A DNA stretch of 64,000 bases, taken from contig NZ_CP096270.1 in assembly GCF_023204835.1 (NCBI RefSeq), positions 2,170,001 through 2,234,000 of the forward strand, given 5' to 3'. Below the pieces are notes generated by a model. That model had not been told where the DNA came from and made no database searches. It saw nothing but the letters and a program-made list of their open reading frames with translations. Shown in pieces: positions 15,820-25,175 of this stretch. The position numbers and the translations under genes are program-made. The stretch is from Salinarchaeum laminariae. GTDB taxonomy: Archaea; Halobacteriota; Halobacteria; Halobacteriales; Salinarchaeaceae. How positions within the stretch are numbered: position 1 is the first letter of the stretch; every line of letters begins with the position of its first letter.

Positions 15820-16143
15820 ATGACACCCGACACACCGACCGACCACGGCGCAGACGACGCGGACAGCACAGGCCGTCCCACGATGGGCGGCATCGATCAT
15901 ACCCACCCCGACCGGAACACGACCTTCGGTTCCATCTTCGGCCGCGGACCGAGCGTCGCTGCCGACGGTGGCGAGCCGACCCCCGCGTCCGAGGACGCAG
16001 CGGACGAGATGCCGATGGCGGACGTCGACCACGAGGCACCCAGCGACACCGGCGCGAATGCGACGTTCGAGCGGGGCGCAGAGCACGGCGACGCCGAAGG
16101 GAGGGAATCGACCGACGTAGCTGAGGAAGTCACGGATGAGTGA
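15820..16143 (+). CDS. Small acidic protein of the ilv-leu operon, unknown function
   Basis: A 107-residue, strongly acidic protein with no recognised domain. The middle contains [17 protein letters not shown], and NATFERG recurs near the end, so xNxTF is a repeated feature; the rest is Asp/Glu/Ala/Thr-rich and probably unfolded. Its stop overlaps the leuC start by 8 bp (ATG at 16136), and it lies 39 bp after ilvC, so it is translated within the operon. A role as partner of KARI or of the LeuCD isomerase is possible but speculative. Confidence 0.65.
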   Translation: MTPDTPTDHGADDADSTGRPTMGGIDHTHPDRNTTFGSIFGRGPSVAADGGEPTPASEDAADEMPMADVDHEAPSDTGANATFERGAEHGDAEGRESTDVAEEVTDE

Positions 16144-17557
16144 GGGCACCCTCTACGACAAGGTCTGGGACCAGCACAAAGTTACCACGCTGCCGAACGG
16201 CCAGGACCAGCTATTCGTCGGGCTCCACCTCATCCACGAGGTCACGAGCCCGCAGGCCTTCGGCATGCTCCAGGAGCGTGGCCTCGAGGTTGCGCGGCCG
16301 GACCTGACTCACGCGACGGTCGACCACATCGTCCCGACGGCCGACCAGTCTCGGCCCTACGAGGAGGACGCAGCCGAGCGCATGATGGCCGAGCTCGAGG
16401 AGAACGTTCGCGACGCCGGTATCGAGTTTTCCGACCCGACGTCCGGCAATCAGGGGATCGTTCACGTCATCGGCCCGGAGCAGGGAATCACCCAGCCCGG
16501 CAAGACGATCGTCTGTGGCGACTCGCACACCTCCACCCACGGGGCGTTCGGTGCGCTCGCCTTCGGTATCGGAACCTCCCAGATCCGAGACGTGCTCGCG
16601 ACCCAGACCATCGCGATGGAGAAACAGAAGGTCCGCCGGATCGAGATCACGGGCGAACTCGAGGAGGGCGTCGAAGCCAAGGACATCATCCTCGAGATCA
16701 TCCGTCGGCTCGGTACCGAGGGCGGCGTCGGCTACGTCTACGAGTACGCCGGCGAGACGATCGAGAACCTCGGCATGGAAGGTCGGATGTCGATCTGCAA
16801 CATGTCGATCGAGGGTGGCGCTCGCGCAGGCTACGTGCAGCCAGACGAGACCACTTACGAGTGGATGCAGGAGACGGACTACTTTCAGGACCATTCCGAG
16901 GAGTTCGACCAGCTGAAGCCCTACTGGGAGTCGATCCGATCCGAGGCGGACGCCGAGTACGACGACGTCGTCGAGATCGACGCCGGCGAACTGGACCCCG
17001 TCGTCACCTGGGGCACCACGCCCGGGCAGGGCATCGGCATCGACGACCCGATCCCTGCACCAGAAGACCTGCCCGAGGCCAAACAGGACACGGCCCGACG
17101 CGCCCAGAAACACATGCGCGTCGAGCCCGGCGAGACGATGAACGGCTACGACGTCGACGTCGCCTTCCTCGGTTCCTGTACGAACGCTCGCCTGCCCGAC
17201 CTGCGCCGTGCGGCACGGATCGTGAAGGGTCGCCAGGTCGCCGACGACGTTCGCGCGTTCGTCGTCCCCGGCAGCCAGCGCGTGCAGGAGGCTGCCAGAC
17301 AGGAAGGGCTCAAGGACGTCTTCGAGGAAGCCGGCTTCGAGTGGCGGAACGCGGGCTGTTCGATGTGTCTCGGGATGAACGAGGACCAGCTCGAGGGCGA
17401 CGAGGCCTGCGCCTCTTCCTCGAACCGGAACTTCGTCGGCCGACAGGGCTCCAAGGACGGTCGAACCGTTCTGATGAACCCCCGAATGGTCGCCGCGGCG
17501 GCGATCAACGGCGAAGTCTCTGACGTGCGAGAAATGAACGAGGTGAGCCTCGCATGA
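16136..17557 (+). CDS. leuC: 3-isopropylmalate dehydratase, large subunit
   Basis: A 473-residue aconitase-superfamily subunit that isomerises 2- to 3-isopropylmalate. The three 4Fe-4S ligands are visible: Cys in [17 protein letters not shown] (about 345) and the pair in [14 protein letters not shown] (about 405). The substrate loop [22 protein letters not shown] lies near residue 125. It partners LeuD, whose ATG overlaps the leuC stop in an ATGA junction, consistent with equal synthesis of the two subunits. The length is normal. Confidence 0.94.
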   Translation: MSEGTLYDKVWDQHKVTTLPNGQDQLFVGLHLIHEVTSPQAFGMLQERGLEVARPDLTHATVDHIVPTADQSRPYEEDAAERMMAELEENVRDAGIEFSDPTSGNQGIVHVIGPEQGITQPGKTIVCGDSHTSTHGAFGALAFGIGTSQIRDVLATQTIAMEKQKVRRIEITGELEEGVEAKDIILEIIRRLGTEGGVGYVYEYAGETIENLGMEGRMSICNMSIEGGARAGYVQPDETTYEWMQETDYFQDHSEEFDQLKPYWESIRSEADAEYDDVVEIDAGELDPVVTWGTTPGQGIGIDDPIPAPEDLPEAKQDTARRAQKHMRVEPGETMNGYDVDVAFLGSCTNARLPDLRRAARIVKGRQVADDVRAFVVPGSQRVQEAARQEGLKDVFEEAGFEWRNAGCSMCLGMNEDQLEGDEACASSSNRNFVGRQGSKDGRTVLMNPRMVAAAAINGEVSDVREMNEVSLA

Positions 17558-18183
17558 GCTCCGAGGATTCCAGCGGCGACGCGACGGAGGACATTCCCGC
17601 CGTCGAGTACGTCTCCGGCTCCGGCGTCCCGATCCGCGGGAACGACATCGACACCGACCAGATCATTCCGGCGCGGTTCATGAAGGTCGTCACCTTCGAT
17701 GGACTCGGACAGTTCTCCTTCTTCGACCTGCGCTTCGATGACGACGACGAGCCCAAGGAGCATCCGATGAACGAGGAGCGGTTCCAGGACGCCTCGGTCA
17801 TGGTCGTCAACGACAACTTCGGCTGTGGCTCCTCTCGCGAGCACGCCCCGCAGGCGCTCATGCGATGGGGCATCGACGCGTTCGTCGGCGAAGGGTTCGC
17901 GGAGATCTTCGCGGGCAACTGTCTCGCGCTGGGCATGCCCACGGTCACCGCCGATCACGAGTCGATCAACGACCTGCAGCAGTGGGTCGAGGACAACCCC
18001 GACGGCGACATCGACGTCGACGTCGCCGCAGAGACCGTGACCTACGGGGGCAACGAGATTAGCGTCAGCGTCGACCGCGCGCAGCGGGAGGCGCTCGTCG
18101 AGGGCAACTGGGACACCACGGCGCTGATGAAGGCCAACGAACAGTCAATCCAGGCGACGGCCGACTCGCTGCCCTACCTGTAA
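17554..18183 (+). CDS. leuD: 3-isopropylmalate dehydratase, small subunit
   Basis: A 209-residue swivel-domain partner of LeuC. Motifs include [16 protein letters not shown] (about 30-45) and [15 protein letters not shown] (about 90-105), which bind substrate and close the active site. A 25-residue acidic N-terminal extension precedes the fold. ATGA overlap with leuC. It ends the uninterrupted part of the leucine operon; a protease gene lies between it and leuB. Confidence 0.93.
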   Translation: MSSEDSSGDATEDIPAVEYVSGSGVPIRGNDIDTDQIIPARFMKVVTFDGLGQFSFFDLRFDDDDEPKEHPMNEERFQDASVMVVNDNFGCGSSREHAPQALMRWGIDAFVGEGFAEIFAGNCLALGMPTVTADHESINDLQQWVEDNPDGDIDVDVAAETVTYGGNEISVSVDRAQREALVEGNWDTTALMKANEQSIQATADSLPYL

Positions 18184-18404
18184 GATCACGCCGCGCCTCT
18201 TCTGATCCGTTCCGAACGCACGTCGCACTCGTTCTCGAACATCGTTCGTCGATTCCGATCCCATAGTCCAGACTCTCCCTCTCTTCTCCCTTTCCACACA
18301 CACTCCCCCAATCTCCAGTTCCGCTGCCGTCGCCGATGGCGTACGTAACTGGCACTGATGTGGGAGGAGTCGGGCATGGAATGCTGACCAACCCGTCGAT
18401 GGAC

Positions 18405-18410
18405 GTAAAC
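18405..18410 (+). promoter_or_regulatory. TATA-like element of the protease gene
   Basis: GTAAAC within GGACGTAAACCC lies about 29 bp before the ATG at 18437, consistent with an independent leaderless transcript for this gene inside the leucine cluster. Confidence 0.35.
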
Positions 18411-18436
18411 CCGGTAACCAGTGATTACGCCCAGAA

Positions 18437-19330
18437 ATGGGGTCCTACCGGCGCCGGCGGATCCTCGCGGTCGCGGTAGTCGTGTCGATACTGGCCGTTT
18501 CAGTGCTCGGCGCCAGCACCTTGGATATCGATAGCACTGGCCCATTCGATGCCGGTGCTGGCATGGAGGGATCTGGAGCGGCAGCAAGCGCGGCAGACGC
18601 CCCAGCGACGCTCGGACCGCCGGACTGGCCCGACGAGCCACTCTCGCCCGAGACCGTTCCCGGTCGTCACGACGTGCCGAACACGACGCAGTATCCCTAC
18701 GCTACCATCGGAACGGTCCGGAGCGCGACCGGCGTGCTCGTCTCCGAGTACCACGTCCTCACTGCTGCCCACGTCGTTACGAATCAGCAGGGCGAGCCAT
18801 ACGATCCCGACACGATGACGTTCACGCCTGGCTTCCGTGACGCACCGGGTGAGCCGGCGGTCGCACCCTTCGGTCGCGCGAACGTCACAGAGATTCACGT
18901 CCACCCTGAGTGGAATGGCGACCCGCCAGTAGACGACCTCGCGCTGCTCGTCCTGGATCGGCCAGTCGGGACGGACGCCGGCACGATGGCGATTCCCGAT
19001 TCGGCACTCGGAGACGTCCACACCCGGTCGCTCTTCCAGGCCGGCTACGTCCATAACGTGACGGGATGGCGCCAGATCGGATCGAATCCTGCGCCCCAGC
19101 CCTCGGCGATCGGCACGGACGACGGCTACCACTACTACTGTGGCCCGCTTTCCAACGGCGACAGCGGCTCCCCGATCTGGACCGAGATCGACGGTCGAGC
19201 GACGCTCCTCAGCATCAACTCTGCCTTCGACAGCTCGGAAGACTGCTCGAACGCTGCCGTGGGCGTGCGGCTGAACGAACAGCGGCTCGATCGAATTCGT
19301 GCGTGGATGAACCAGGACGAGACCGACTGA
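18437..19330 (+). CDS. Secreted trypsin-like serine protease (S1/V8-like)
   Basis: A 297-residue exported protease. Residues 1-27 form a signal with four arginines before a hydrophobic stretch (RRRRILAVAVVVSILAV), compatible with Tat or Sec export. The catalytic triad is recognisable: His in VLTAAHVV (about 115), Asp in PVDDLALLVLD (about 160) and Ser in SNGDSGSPIW (about 240). A likely disulfide links cysteines near the active serine (YYCGPLSNGDSG) and EDCSN. The gene has its own TATA-like box and separates leuD from leuB, an odd position for a degradative enzyme. Peptide supply of amino acids would be one rationale; chance insertion is equally possible. Confidence 0.85.
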   Translation: MGSYRRRRILAVAVVVSILAVSVLGASTLDIDSTGPFDAGAGMEGSGAAASAADAPATLGPPDWPDEPLSPETVPGRHDVPNTTQYPYATIGTVRSATGVLVSEYHVLTAAHVVTNQQGEPYDPDTMTFTPGFRDAPGEPAVAPFGRANVTEIHVHPEWNGDPPVDDLALLVLDRPVGTDAGTMAIPDSALGDVHTRSLFQAGYVHNVTGWRQIGSNPAPQPSAIGTDDGYHYYCGPLSNGDSGSPIWTEIDGRATLLSINSAFDSSEDCSNAAVGVRLNEQRLDRIRAWMNQDETD

Positions 19331-19425
19331 TCGCGCGGCACATCGATCACGACGCCGGCGCGGGAGATCGCCGACGCTCGCTCTGAACCGAACCACTTTC
19401 CCCCTCGCTTTCCCTCCAGATAGCC

Positions 19426-20406
19426 ATGACTCACGAGATCGCCGTGATCCCCGGCGACGGTATCGGGCAGGAGGTCACGCCCGCCGCCGTCGAGGTGCTG
19501 GACGCGCTGCAGGTCGACTTCGAGTTCGTCGAGGGCGAGGCGGGCGACGCCGTCGCCGAGCGAACTGGAGAGGCTCTCCCCGAGGAGACGCGAGCCCTCG
19601 CTGCCGACGCCGACGCGACGTTGTTCGGCGCGGCGGGCGAGACGGCAGCGGACGTCATTCTCCCGCTCCGTTCGATCGTCGGATCATTCGCGAACGTGCG
19701 CCCCGCCCGGTCTTACCCCGGTCTCGACGCGATCCAGCCCGAGACGGACATCGTCTTCATCCGCGAGAATACGGAGGGGGTCTACACCGGCATCGAGAGC
19801 GAGATTACCGACGGCGTTCGGACGCTGACCCGAGTCGTCACGGAGGAGGCCTCCCGCGACATCGCGGAGTTCGGATTCGAGTACGCCCGAAAGAACGACT
19901 TCGACGACGTGACGATCGCCCACAAGGCCAACGTGATGCGACAGACTGACGGCCTCTTCCTCGACGTCGCAGAGGAGGTCGGCGATTCGTTCGGGATGGA
20001 GTACGACACCGCACTCATGGACGCGCTCGCGATGCATCTCGTCCAGCGCCCCGAGGAGTACGGCGTCGTTATCTGTCCGAACCTCGCTGGCGACATGCTT
20101 TCGGACCTCTCCGCCGGGATCGTCGGTGGTCTCGGTCTCCTGCCCTCCGCCAACGTCGGCGAGGCAAACGCGCTGTTCGAGCCGGTCCACGGCTCCGCAC
20201 CGGACATCGCGGGCCAGGGAATCGCGAACCCCGCGGCGATGATTCTCTCCGCCGCAATGTTGCTCGACCACCTCGAGTACGGCGAGGAAGCAGATCGCCT
20301 GCGGACTGCGGTCGAAGACGTGCTCGCCGAGGGGCCGCGGACGCCGGATCTCGGCGGTGACGCTGGCACGGAGGACGTGACGACTGCCGTAATCGACCGG
20401 CTCTAA
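19426..20406 (+). CDS. leuB: 3-isopropylmalate dehydrogenase
   Basis: A 326-residue NAD-dependent oxidative decarboxylase acting third in leucine synthesis. Key segments are [17 protein letters not shown] (residues 9-25), the substrate loop [15 protein letters not shown] (about 107-121), the catalytic Lys in [13 protein letters not shown], Mg-binding Asp in [17 protein letters not shown], and [20 protein letters not shown] near the cofactor site. It is shorter than bacterial LeuB (about 360), typical of archaeal versions. It is separated from leuD by the protease gene. A related isocitrate dehydrogenase lies at 58.6 kb. Confidence 0.93.
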   Translation: MTHEIAVIPGDGIGQEVTPAAVEVLDALQVDFEFVEGEAGDAVAERTGEALPEETRALAADADATLFGAAGETAADVILPLRSIVGSFANVRPARSYPGLDAIQPETDIVFIRENTEGVYTGIESEITDGVRTLTRVVTEEASRDIAEFGFEYARKNDFDDVTIAHKANVMRQTDGLFLDVAEEVGDSFGMEYDTALMDALAMHLVQRPEEYGVVICPNLAGDMLSDLSAGIVGGLGLLPSANVGEANALFEPVHGSAPDIAGQGIANPAAMILSAAMLLDHLEYGEEADRLRTAVEDVLAEGPRTPDLGGDAGTEDVTTAVIDRL

Positions 20407-20448
20407 GAGATCGGAGCAGTCGGACGTCCGGAGCACTCGGTGGTCTCG

Positions 20449-20460
20449 AAAAAAAAAAAA
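20449..20460 (-). terminator. Long oligo-T terminator of the aldolase gene
   Basis: Twelve consecutive A on the plus strand, read as T12 in the minus-strand transcript, lie about 70 bp beyond the aldolase stop at 20533. It is the longest homopolymer in the window and a strong archaeal termination signal; it also guards against convergent transcription from leuB. Confidence 0.6.
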
Positions 20461-20532
20461 TCGACGACCAGCGGAATGTTTTGCTGGCCCGCTCGGTTCC
20501 CAGTTTCGCCGTTTCGATGAGCGAACGTCCGC

Positions 20533-21348
20533 TCAGTCGTCGCCCGACGCAGCTACCGGACGGAGCGACTCGGCAGCGACCTCGGCCGGCGCGTCCTCGT
20601 AGACGACCTGCTCCAGTGCGTCGAGCATCCGCTCGGGGCGCTCTCGCTGCCAGACGTTCCGGCCAACCGCGAGCCCAGCGACGCCGGCGTCGATGGCACC
20701 CTCGACCGTCTCCAGGAACCCGACGTCGTCGGTCTTCGAACCACCGCTCATCAGCACGTTCGCGTCAGCTGCAGCGTCGACGGCGTGACCGAGCGCGTCC
20801 GCGCTGCCGGGGTACTTGACCTTGGTAAAGTCAGCACCGAGTTCGAGACCGATCCGGGCCGCGTACGCCACGGTCTCGGGGGTACGCGTCCGCTTGATGG
20901 GCTGCCCACGCGCGTACGACCAGAGGGCGACGGGAAGATCGTGCTCGCGAGCAGCCTCCTGTACGGCTGAGAACTCTTCGACCATCTCGCACTCCCGGTT
21001 GCTCCCGGGATAGACGGTGTAGCCGATCGCTGCAGCGCCGATATCGGCCGCGTAGTCGACCGAGCAAGTCTGTGGCGAGTACGGCTCGCCGCTCCAGAGG
21101 TTGCTGGTGCCGTTGCATTTCAACAGGACGTCGACCTCCGGGTACGAGGGCAGATACGTCTCCGCGAGCCCTTTCTGTACCGCGAGACAGCCAACCGCGT
21201 CGTGGGTGGCGAGGTCGAAGATCTGTTCTGGGTCGAGGCGCTCGGGGACCTCCGTGAACCCTTCGGGCCCGTGCTCGAGCCCGTGGTCGTGCGCGAGGAC
21301 GATCGTCCGGCCGTCGCGGGTGAGCTGGGATGCCGTTCCGGGGCGCAT
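20533..21348 (-). CDS. Class I fructose-bisphosphate aldolase / DhnA-type aldolase
   Basis: A 271-residue DeoC/FbaB-family TIM barrel. The N-terminal LAHDHGLEHGPEGF carries the substrate Asp-His pair. The catalytic Tyr is in LWSYARGQPIKR (about 145), the Schiff-base Lys in ADFTKVKYPG (about 178), and the phosphate-binding loops are LMSGGSKTDD and GLAVGRNVWQR. The family includes archaeal fructose-1,6-bisphosphate aldolases and the ADH-synthase-like enzymes for aromatic precursors; sequence alone does not decide, but the length and motifs favour sugar-phosphate aldolase. A TATA-like CATTTAACG (minus strand, about 21374-21382) gives a leaderless start at 21348. Confidence 0.82.
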   Translation of the reverse strand: MRPGTASQLTRDGRTIVLAHDHGLEHGPEGFTEVPERLDPEQIFDLATHDAVGCLAVQKGLAETYLPSYPEVDVLLKCNGTSNLWSGEPYSPQTCSVDYAADIGAAAIGYTVYPGSNRECEMVEEFSAVQEAAREHDLPVALWSYARGQPIKRTRTPETVAYAARIGLELGADFTKVKYPGSADALGHAVDAAADANVLMSGGSKTDDVGFLETVEGAIDAGVAGLAVGRNVWQRERPERMLDALEQVVYEDAPAEVAAESLRPVAASGDD

Positions 21349-21393
21349 GTGTATATCGATACAACTCTATTCGTTAAATGGGTTGTGTATCAG

Positions 21394-21403
21394 ATTTCGA
21401 AAT
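21394..21403 (-). promoter_or_regulatory. Palindrome upstream of the aldolase promoter
   Basis: ATTTCGAAAT is a perfect 10-bp palindrome about 12-20 bp upstream of the aldolase TATA-like element, in the place of an activator or repressor site. A smaller TATCGATA palindrome lies between TATA and ATG (around 21354-21361). The regulator is unknown; a TrmB or GlpR-like protein is a guess based on the gene's metabolic role. Confidence 0.3.
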
Positions 21404-21621
21404 TGAGTAGTACGATTGGTGAGCTGGTTCGTTGCTGCCGTCGCTCGACTGTACACTGGCAAACGACTGGGTCGGGCGATGATGGTTTGTATGGCGGATA
21501 TAGCGGACCTGAGGAACGAGAAATGGCGTCTTTCGGCGCGTCCGACGTTGACTGCACTCTGGATCGGCCAGAGCGACAGGAGGTGTTCGCAGGTCCTGGT
21601 GGGGACGGCTTGCGCTGACGG
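21404..21621. other. Intergenic stretch without a recognised gene
   Basis: About 215 bp between the aldolase promoter and the DUF5799 stop codon. No conserved small frame, tRNA or clear hairpin was seen. Confidence 0.4.
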
Positions 21622-22182
21622 TTACTCGTCGCTCGCGTCGTCGGAATCGCCGGCAGTGTCGGTCGCCGCAGAATCGACCTGATCGCCGACGGTCTCGCCG
21701 CGCTCGGCATCGCCGACAGACGCTGCAACCTCGCAGGCCTGCTCCCACTTCCCTTGCTGCTCGAGATGCTCCTGGAACTGCGCTGCGTACTCGTCGGCGA
21801 GAGCAGCAGCCGCTTCCGCTCGGTGTTCGCCATCGTCGCCGTCGCCCATGCCGAGGGACGATTTGATCGACCCGAACAGACCGCTCCCGCCGCGCGAGGA
21901 GTCGTCGTCCGCCCCGGCGCTCCCGCCGCCGGAGCCCGGTGCTCCGCCCATGCCCATCCCATCTCGCATCTGATCGATCGCGGGGAGGACCTGAGCGATC
22001 TTCTCGGTGTCGGCGACGACTCGTGCTCGCTCTGGCGATTCCGGCTCCTCGATGTCGAACTCGACGGCAGTCATGATCGTCCCCCACTCCTGACTGGAGA
22101 ACTCCGAGGCAGCGACGCGCTGGGTGAACTCCCGATCGACCGCCATGCGATCTCCGACGAACTGGTCAGTCCACGCACTCAT
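21622..22182 (-). CDS. DUF5799-type haloarchaeal protein
   Basis: A 186-residue protein matching what I recall of the haloarchaeal DUF5799 family: start WTDQFVGDRMAVDREFTQRV, then FSSQEWGTIMTAVEFDIE and a pair of alpha-helical segments. The middle (about 75-110) is Gly/Asp-rich and the last 30 residues are acidic tail. It has no signal peptide or membrane segment, so it is probably cytoplasmic. Function is unknown. It lies 26 bp upstream of a histidine kinase gene on the same strand, so the two may be co-transcribed with DUF5799 downstream of or separate from the kinase promoter. Confidence 0.72.
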   Translation of the reverse strand: MSAWTDQFVGDRMAVDREFTQRVAASEFSSQEWGTIMTAVEFDIEEPESPERARVVADTEKIAQVLPAIDQMRDGMGMGGAPGSGGGSAGADDDSSRGGSGLFGSIKSSLGMGDGDDGEHRAEAAAALADEYAAQFQEHLEQQGKWEQACEVAASVGDAERGETVGDQVDSAATDTAGDSDDASDE

Positions 22183-22208
22183 ACACGAAACTGGGGCTGG
22201 CAGTCGTT

Positions 22209-24026
22209 TCAGCGTTGCGCACCGGCCTCCGCCGATTCGCCGACGCCTGCTGCGTGGCCGATCGGCGGCGCACCGGTGATCTCGAACCGTGCGCCGCCGT
22301 TTGCCGCATCGGTCGCACGCACGGACCAGCCGTGGGCTTCGGCGATGCCCTGCACGATCGAGAGGCCAAGCCCGGTGCCGTTACTCGAGGAGGAGTGTCC
22401 GGGCTCGAAAATCTCCTCGTGACGGTCCGCAGGAATCCCGACCCCATCGTCTTCGACGAAGAATCCCCAGTCGTCAGGTTCGGGGACCTGGTCGTCGTCT
22501 GCCGGTTTAATCGGCTCGACCGTCACGGTGAGGTGGTTCGCTGCAAGGTCGGCAGTGGTATTCTCAGCGCTGCCCGCCCCGGCACTCTGCCCTGGCTGTG
22601 ACCCAGGAGTCTTCGAACCGTGCTCGATGGAATTTCGAAAGAGATTCTCGAGGAGTCGCTGGAGGCGGTTCGCGTCCGCACCGATCGTCACGTCGGTATC
22701 ACACCGGAGCGTCGCGTCGCGCGTGTCGACCTGCTCCCAGGCGGTGGTCGTCACCTCCTGTAGCGACACCGGTTCCCGGTCCTCGATGCGCGAACCCTCT
22801 CGTGCGAGAGTCAACACGTCCTCGATGATCGTATTCATGCGCTCTAGGGACTCTTCGATCGCCTCGAAATGCTCGTCCTCGCCCGTCTCTCGAGCCATCG
22901 GAAGATAGCCTTCGGCCACGCTCAGTGGGTTCCGGAGATCGTGCGAGACCACGCTAGCGAATCGCTCGAGCTGCTCGTTCTGGTGTTCGAGCTCCTGGCG
23001 GCTCTGTTCTCGATCGGTGACGTCGTGGAAGACGAGTACCCGTCCGTGCGTCGTGCCGCGGCGGTCCTGGATCGGCGTCACGCGGATTTCGTAGATACGG
23101 ATGGTGTCGCCGACGGGTAGCCTGACGATCCGTTTCGTCTGGATTGCGTCCCTGACGAGGTCGACGACCTCGTCGTTGTCGAACGCGACGCCGAAATCGG
23201 TCCCGATCAGTCCGCCCTCCGGATTCCCCAAAAGGCTGCTTCCAGCGTCGTTTAAATCCGTAATCCTGTCCTGATCGTCGAGGACGATCACCGGATCCGG
23301 CAGTGTATCGACGACCTGATCGCGCGCGATCGGTGCGAGATCGATCAGGCGGTTCCGCGTGATTGCCCATGCCACCGCGACGCCGGTGATCGCGAACGCG
23401 ATCGGTGTGAGGTCCGTTGGCGTCATGCTGGCGAGCCAGAGAATTTGGGCGGTGAATGGAGCGGTGACGCCCAGTAGAATCAACCCCGCCTGGCGACGGT
23501 ATATGGCTCTGGTGTTGACGGTTTGCTGGATGAGGAGTCCGATCCCGATCAGAAGCAGCCCGAACGAGTAGATCGTATGCCCCACGAACGCTGGGCCCAT
23601 CTGGCCAGCGAAATCGCTGGATTCTGCCGCTGATTCCCACATGAGATCGTGCCACGGGTTCGTCGCAGACACTGTTACGACCAGCACTGGCTCGACGGCC
23701 AGGAGGGCGATCGTCCGGCGTGTCAGGAGGTGGCTCCGGCCGGTGAACTCGAGGACGAGCGTCAGAAAGCCTGTGACGCAGGCAGCGACTCCGAGATACG
23801 TCGTCGTCTGCGTGGCCCACAGGATCGCGCGATTCGTGAAGAGGATCTGCAGGCCGTGTGAGACGTTCCACACCGCGACGCCCACCAGTAGCACTGCAAG
23901 AGAGGTGGCTCCCGCGGTCTGCCGGCGCTGCCACGCGTATCGGGCGATCACTGTGGTGGCTGCGCCGATGGCGAGGATACTGGCGGCGAAGACGATCTCG
24001 ATCGCCGAGACGTGTTCCAGCACCAC
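22209..24026 (-). CDS. Membrane histidine kinase with 7TM sensor, PAS, HisKA and HATPase domains
   Basis: A 605-residue sensor kinase. Residues 8-225 hold about seven membrane helices of the 7TM histidine-kinase sensor type. A PAS domain follows (235-340; DPVIVLDDQDRITDLNDAG). The dimerisation/phospho-acceptor motif is FASVVSHDLRNPLSV with His362. The ATPase domain has the N box LLENLFRNSIEHG, G1 VEDDGVGIP and G2 GTGLGLSIVQG, interrupted by a Ser/Gly/Thr-rich insert. No response regulator is adjacent, so its partner is elsewhere. It closely resembles the 594-residue kinase at 50.9-52.7 kb, suggesting a duplicated family. It precedes the DUF5799 gene. Confidence 0.9.
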   Translation of the reverse strand: MVLEHVSAIEIVFAASILAIGAATTVIARYAWQRRQTAGATSLAVLLVGVAVWNVSHGLQILFTNRAILWATQTTTYLGVAACVTGFLTLVLEFTGRSHLLTRRTIALLAVEPVLVVTVSATNPWHDLMWESAAESSDFAGQMGPAFVGHTIYSFGLLLIGIGLLIQQTVNTRAIYRRQAGLILLGVTAPFTAQILWLASMTPTDLTPIAFAITGVAVAWAITRNRLIDLAPIARDQVVDTLPDPVIVLDDQDRITDLNDAGSSLLGNPEGGLIGTDFGVAFDNDEVVDLVRDAIQTKRIVRLPVGDTIRIYEIRVTPIQDRRGTTHGRVLVFHDVTDREQSRQELEHQNEQLERFASVVSHDLRNPLSVAEGYLPMARETGEDEHFEAIEESLERMNTIIEDVLTLAREGSRIEDREPVSLQEVTTTAWEQVDTRDATLRCDTDVTIGADANRLQRLLENLFRNSIEHGSKTPGSQPGQSAGAGSAENTTADLAANHLTVTVEPIKPADDDQVPEPDDWGFFVEDDGVGIPADRHEEIFEPGHSSSSNGTGLGLSIVQGIAEAHGWSVRATDAANGGARFEITGAPPIGHAAGVGESAEAGAQR

Positions 24027-24150
24027 TGTGTTCTATGCACGTTCTCGCGCCTACCCTAAATGATCACTGGCAGTCCTATCGAGTTGGACTGTCGGAGAGT
24101 ACTGACTGCAAAACGCCGTGACAGCGGGTCGATGAATCCCGATCGGCTGT

Positions 24151-24531
24151 TTACAGGTCGACGTCGGCGTAGAGCGAGGACTTCAGCGCGTCGTGTACTT
24201 TGCAGAGTTCGTTCGCTCGCTCGACGATCGCGTCGGCAGTGTCGGCGTCGAGGTCGGCGTCCGTGTCGACGTCGAACGTGATTCCGTCGAGTTTGTCGTC
24301 GTCGTTGAGCTCGCCAGTGACGTCAATCGATACTTCACCGAGCTCACCGGCATCGCGCTGTTCGGCGGCGACGCGCAGCGCAGGCACGTAGCAGGACGCG
24401 TAATCGGCGATGAGAACTTCGAGTGTGTCCGGCGCGGATTCCCCGGTCGCGTCGATCGTGAGTTCGAAGTCGCGGATATGGTTCTCGGAGCTGAACCCCT
24501 CGGTGGAGACGGTCTGGGCGGTTTTTACCAT
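24151..24531 (-). CDS. osmC: OsmC/Ohr-family protein
   Basis: A 126-residue OsmC-fold protein. The two conserved cysteines are in LIADYASCYVPALRVAA (about 48) and ANELCKVHDALK (about 110), the positions used for thiol-dependent peroxide reduction in the family. The N-terminal strand region reads VSTEGFSSENHIRDFELTID. It probably reduces organic hydroperoxides in the cytoplasm, though several archaeal OsmC proteins have other thiol roles. It stands alone between a kinase and the S10-like gene. Confidence 0.82.
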   Translation of the reverse strand: MVKTAQTVSTEGFSSENHIRDFELTIDATGESAPDTLEVLIADYASCYVPALRVAAEQRDAGELGEVSIDVTGELNDDDKLDGITFDVDTDADLDADTADAIVERANELCKVHDALKSSLYADVDL

Positions 24532-24671
24532 TGCAGTAGATCAGTTAGGCCGGCTGGACCGTAAGTGTGGGCGATTCCGGAAACTCCGAGTGGCACTGTG
24601 AATCGACTGTGCACCGATCGTCGAGACAGGGAAGTCGAGAGACTGCGAACCAGGAAGACCGGCCGGGCGGA

Positions 24672-24983
24672 CTACTGAATCGAGCGGACGTCGGCCTCGA
24701 CGTGGATCTGATCGGGGAACTCCCGGGTCGCGATTGCGCTCGCGAGTTCGTCGTGGCCAACGATCTCGACGGTGCGGGTGTACACCGTGTACGACCACGA
24801 CTCGAACTGATCGCCTCGCTCGAGTGAACCAAAGAGTGGCACCGAGAGATCTTCCGGTGGCGGGGTGTGTGGTCCCTTGAACTCCGCCCCCTTGCGTTCG
24901 ACGGTATCCTTGATGTCCGCGACGACGGACTCCAGTGCCCGTCGATCGCCGCTCTCGAGTTCCAATGTCGTCACGAACGTCAT
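24672..24983 (-). CDS. uS10/mL48-type ribosomal-protein-like protein
   Basis: A 103-residue protein with the S10 fold pattern: TFVTTLELESGDRRALESVV, helix DIKDTVERKGAEFKGPHTP, and VYTRTVEIVGHDELASAI. Haloarchaea carry such a second S10-like protein in addition to the true uS10 next to EF-1 alpha. The start at 24983 gives the conserved first strand; the longer frame is not coding-like. Whether it joins the ribosome or binds RNA otherwise is not known. It is divergent from the membrane protein gene at 25176. Confidence 0.75.
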   Translation of the reverse strand: MTFVTTLELESGDRRALESVVADIKDTVERKGAEFKGPHTPPPEDLSVPLFGSLERGDQFESWSYTVYTRTVEIVGHDELASAIATREFPDQIHVEADVRSIQ

Positions 24984-25175
24984 CTGTACACCGATCAGCC
25001 ACTCGGCAGTAAAAACGCTGCTACTCGAGATGGGTAGCTCGTCGGTGCGACCAGACGCGTTTCGAATCGCTGCCGACACGTATCGCATCTCCGCAGCTCC
25101 GACTCTCGCCGTTCGTTCAGTCGGTCGGTTCCGCCGCCGACACCGACTTGTGAGCACGCCACGTACTGATCCCGC

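Noticed and set aside
20449-20460. A12 run as an assembly or sequencing artefact
   Set aside because: Its place between two convergent stops fits an oligo-T terminator for the minus-strand gene; the exact length may still be uncertain.
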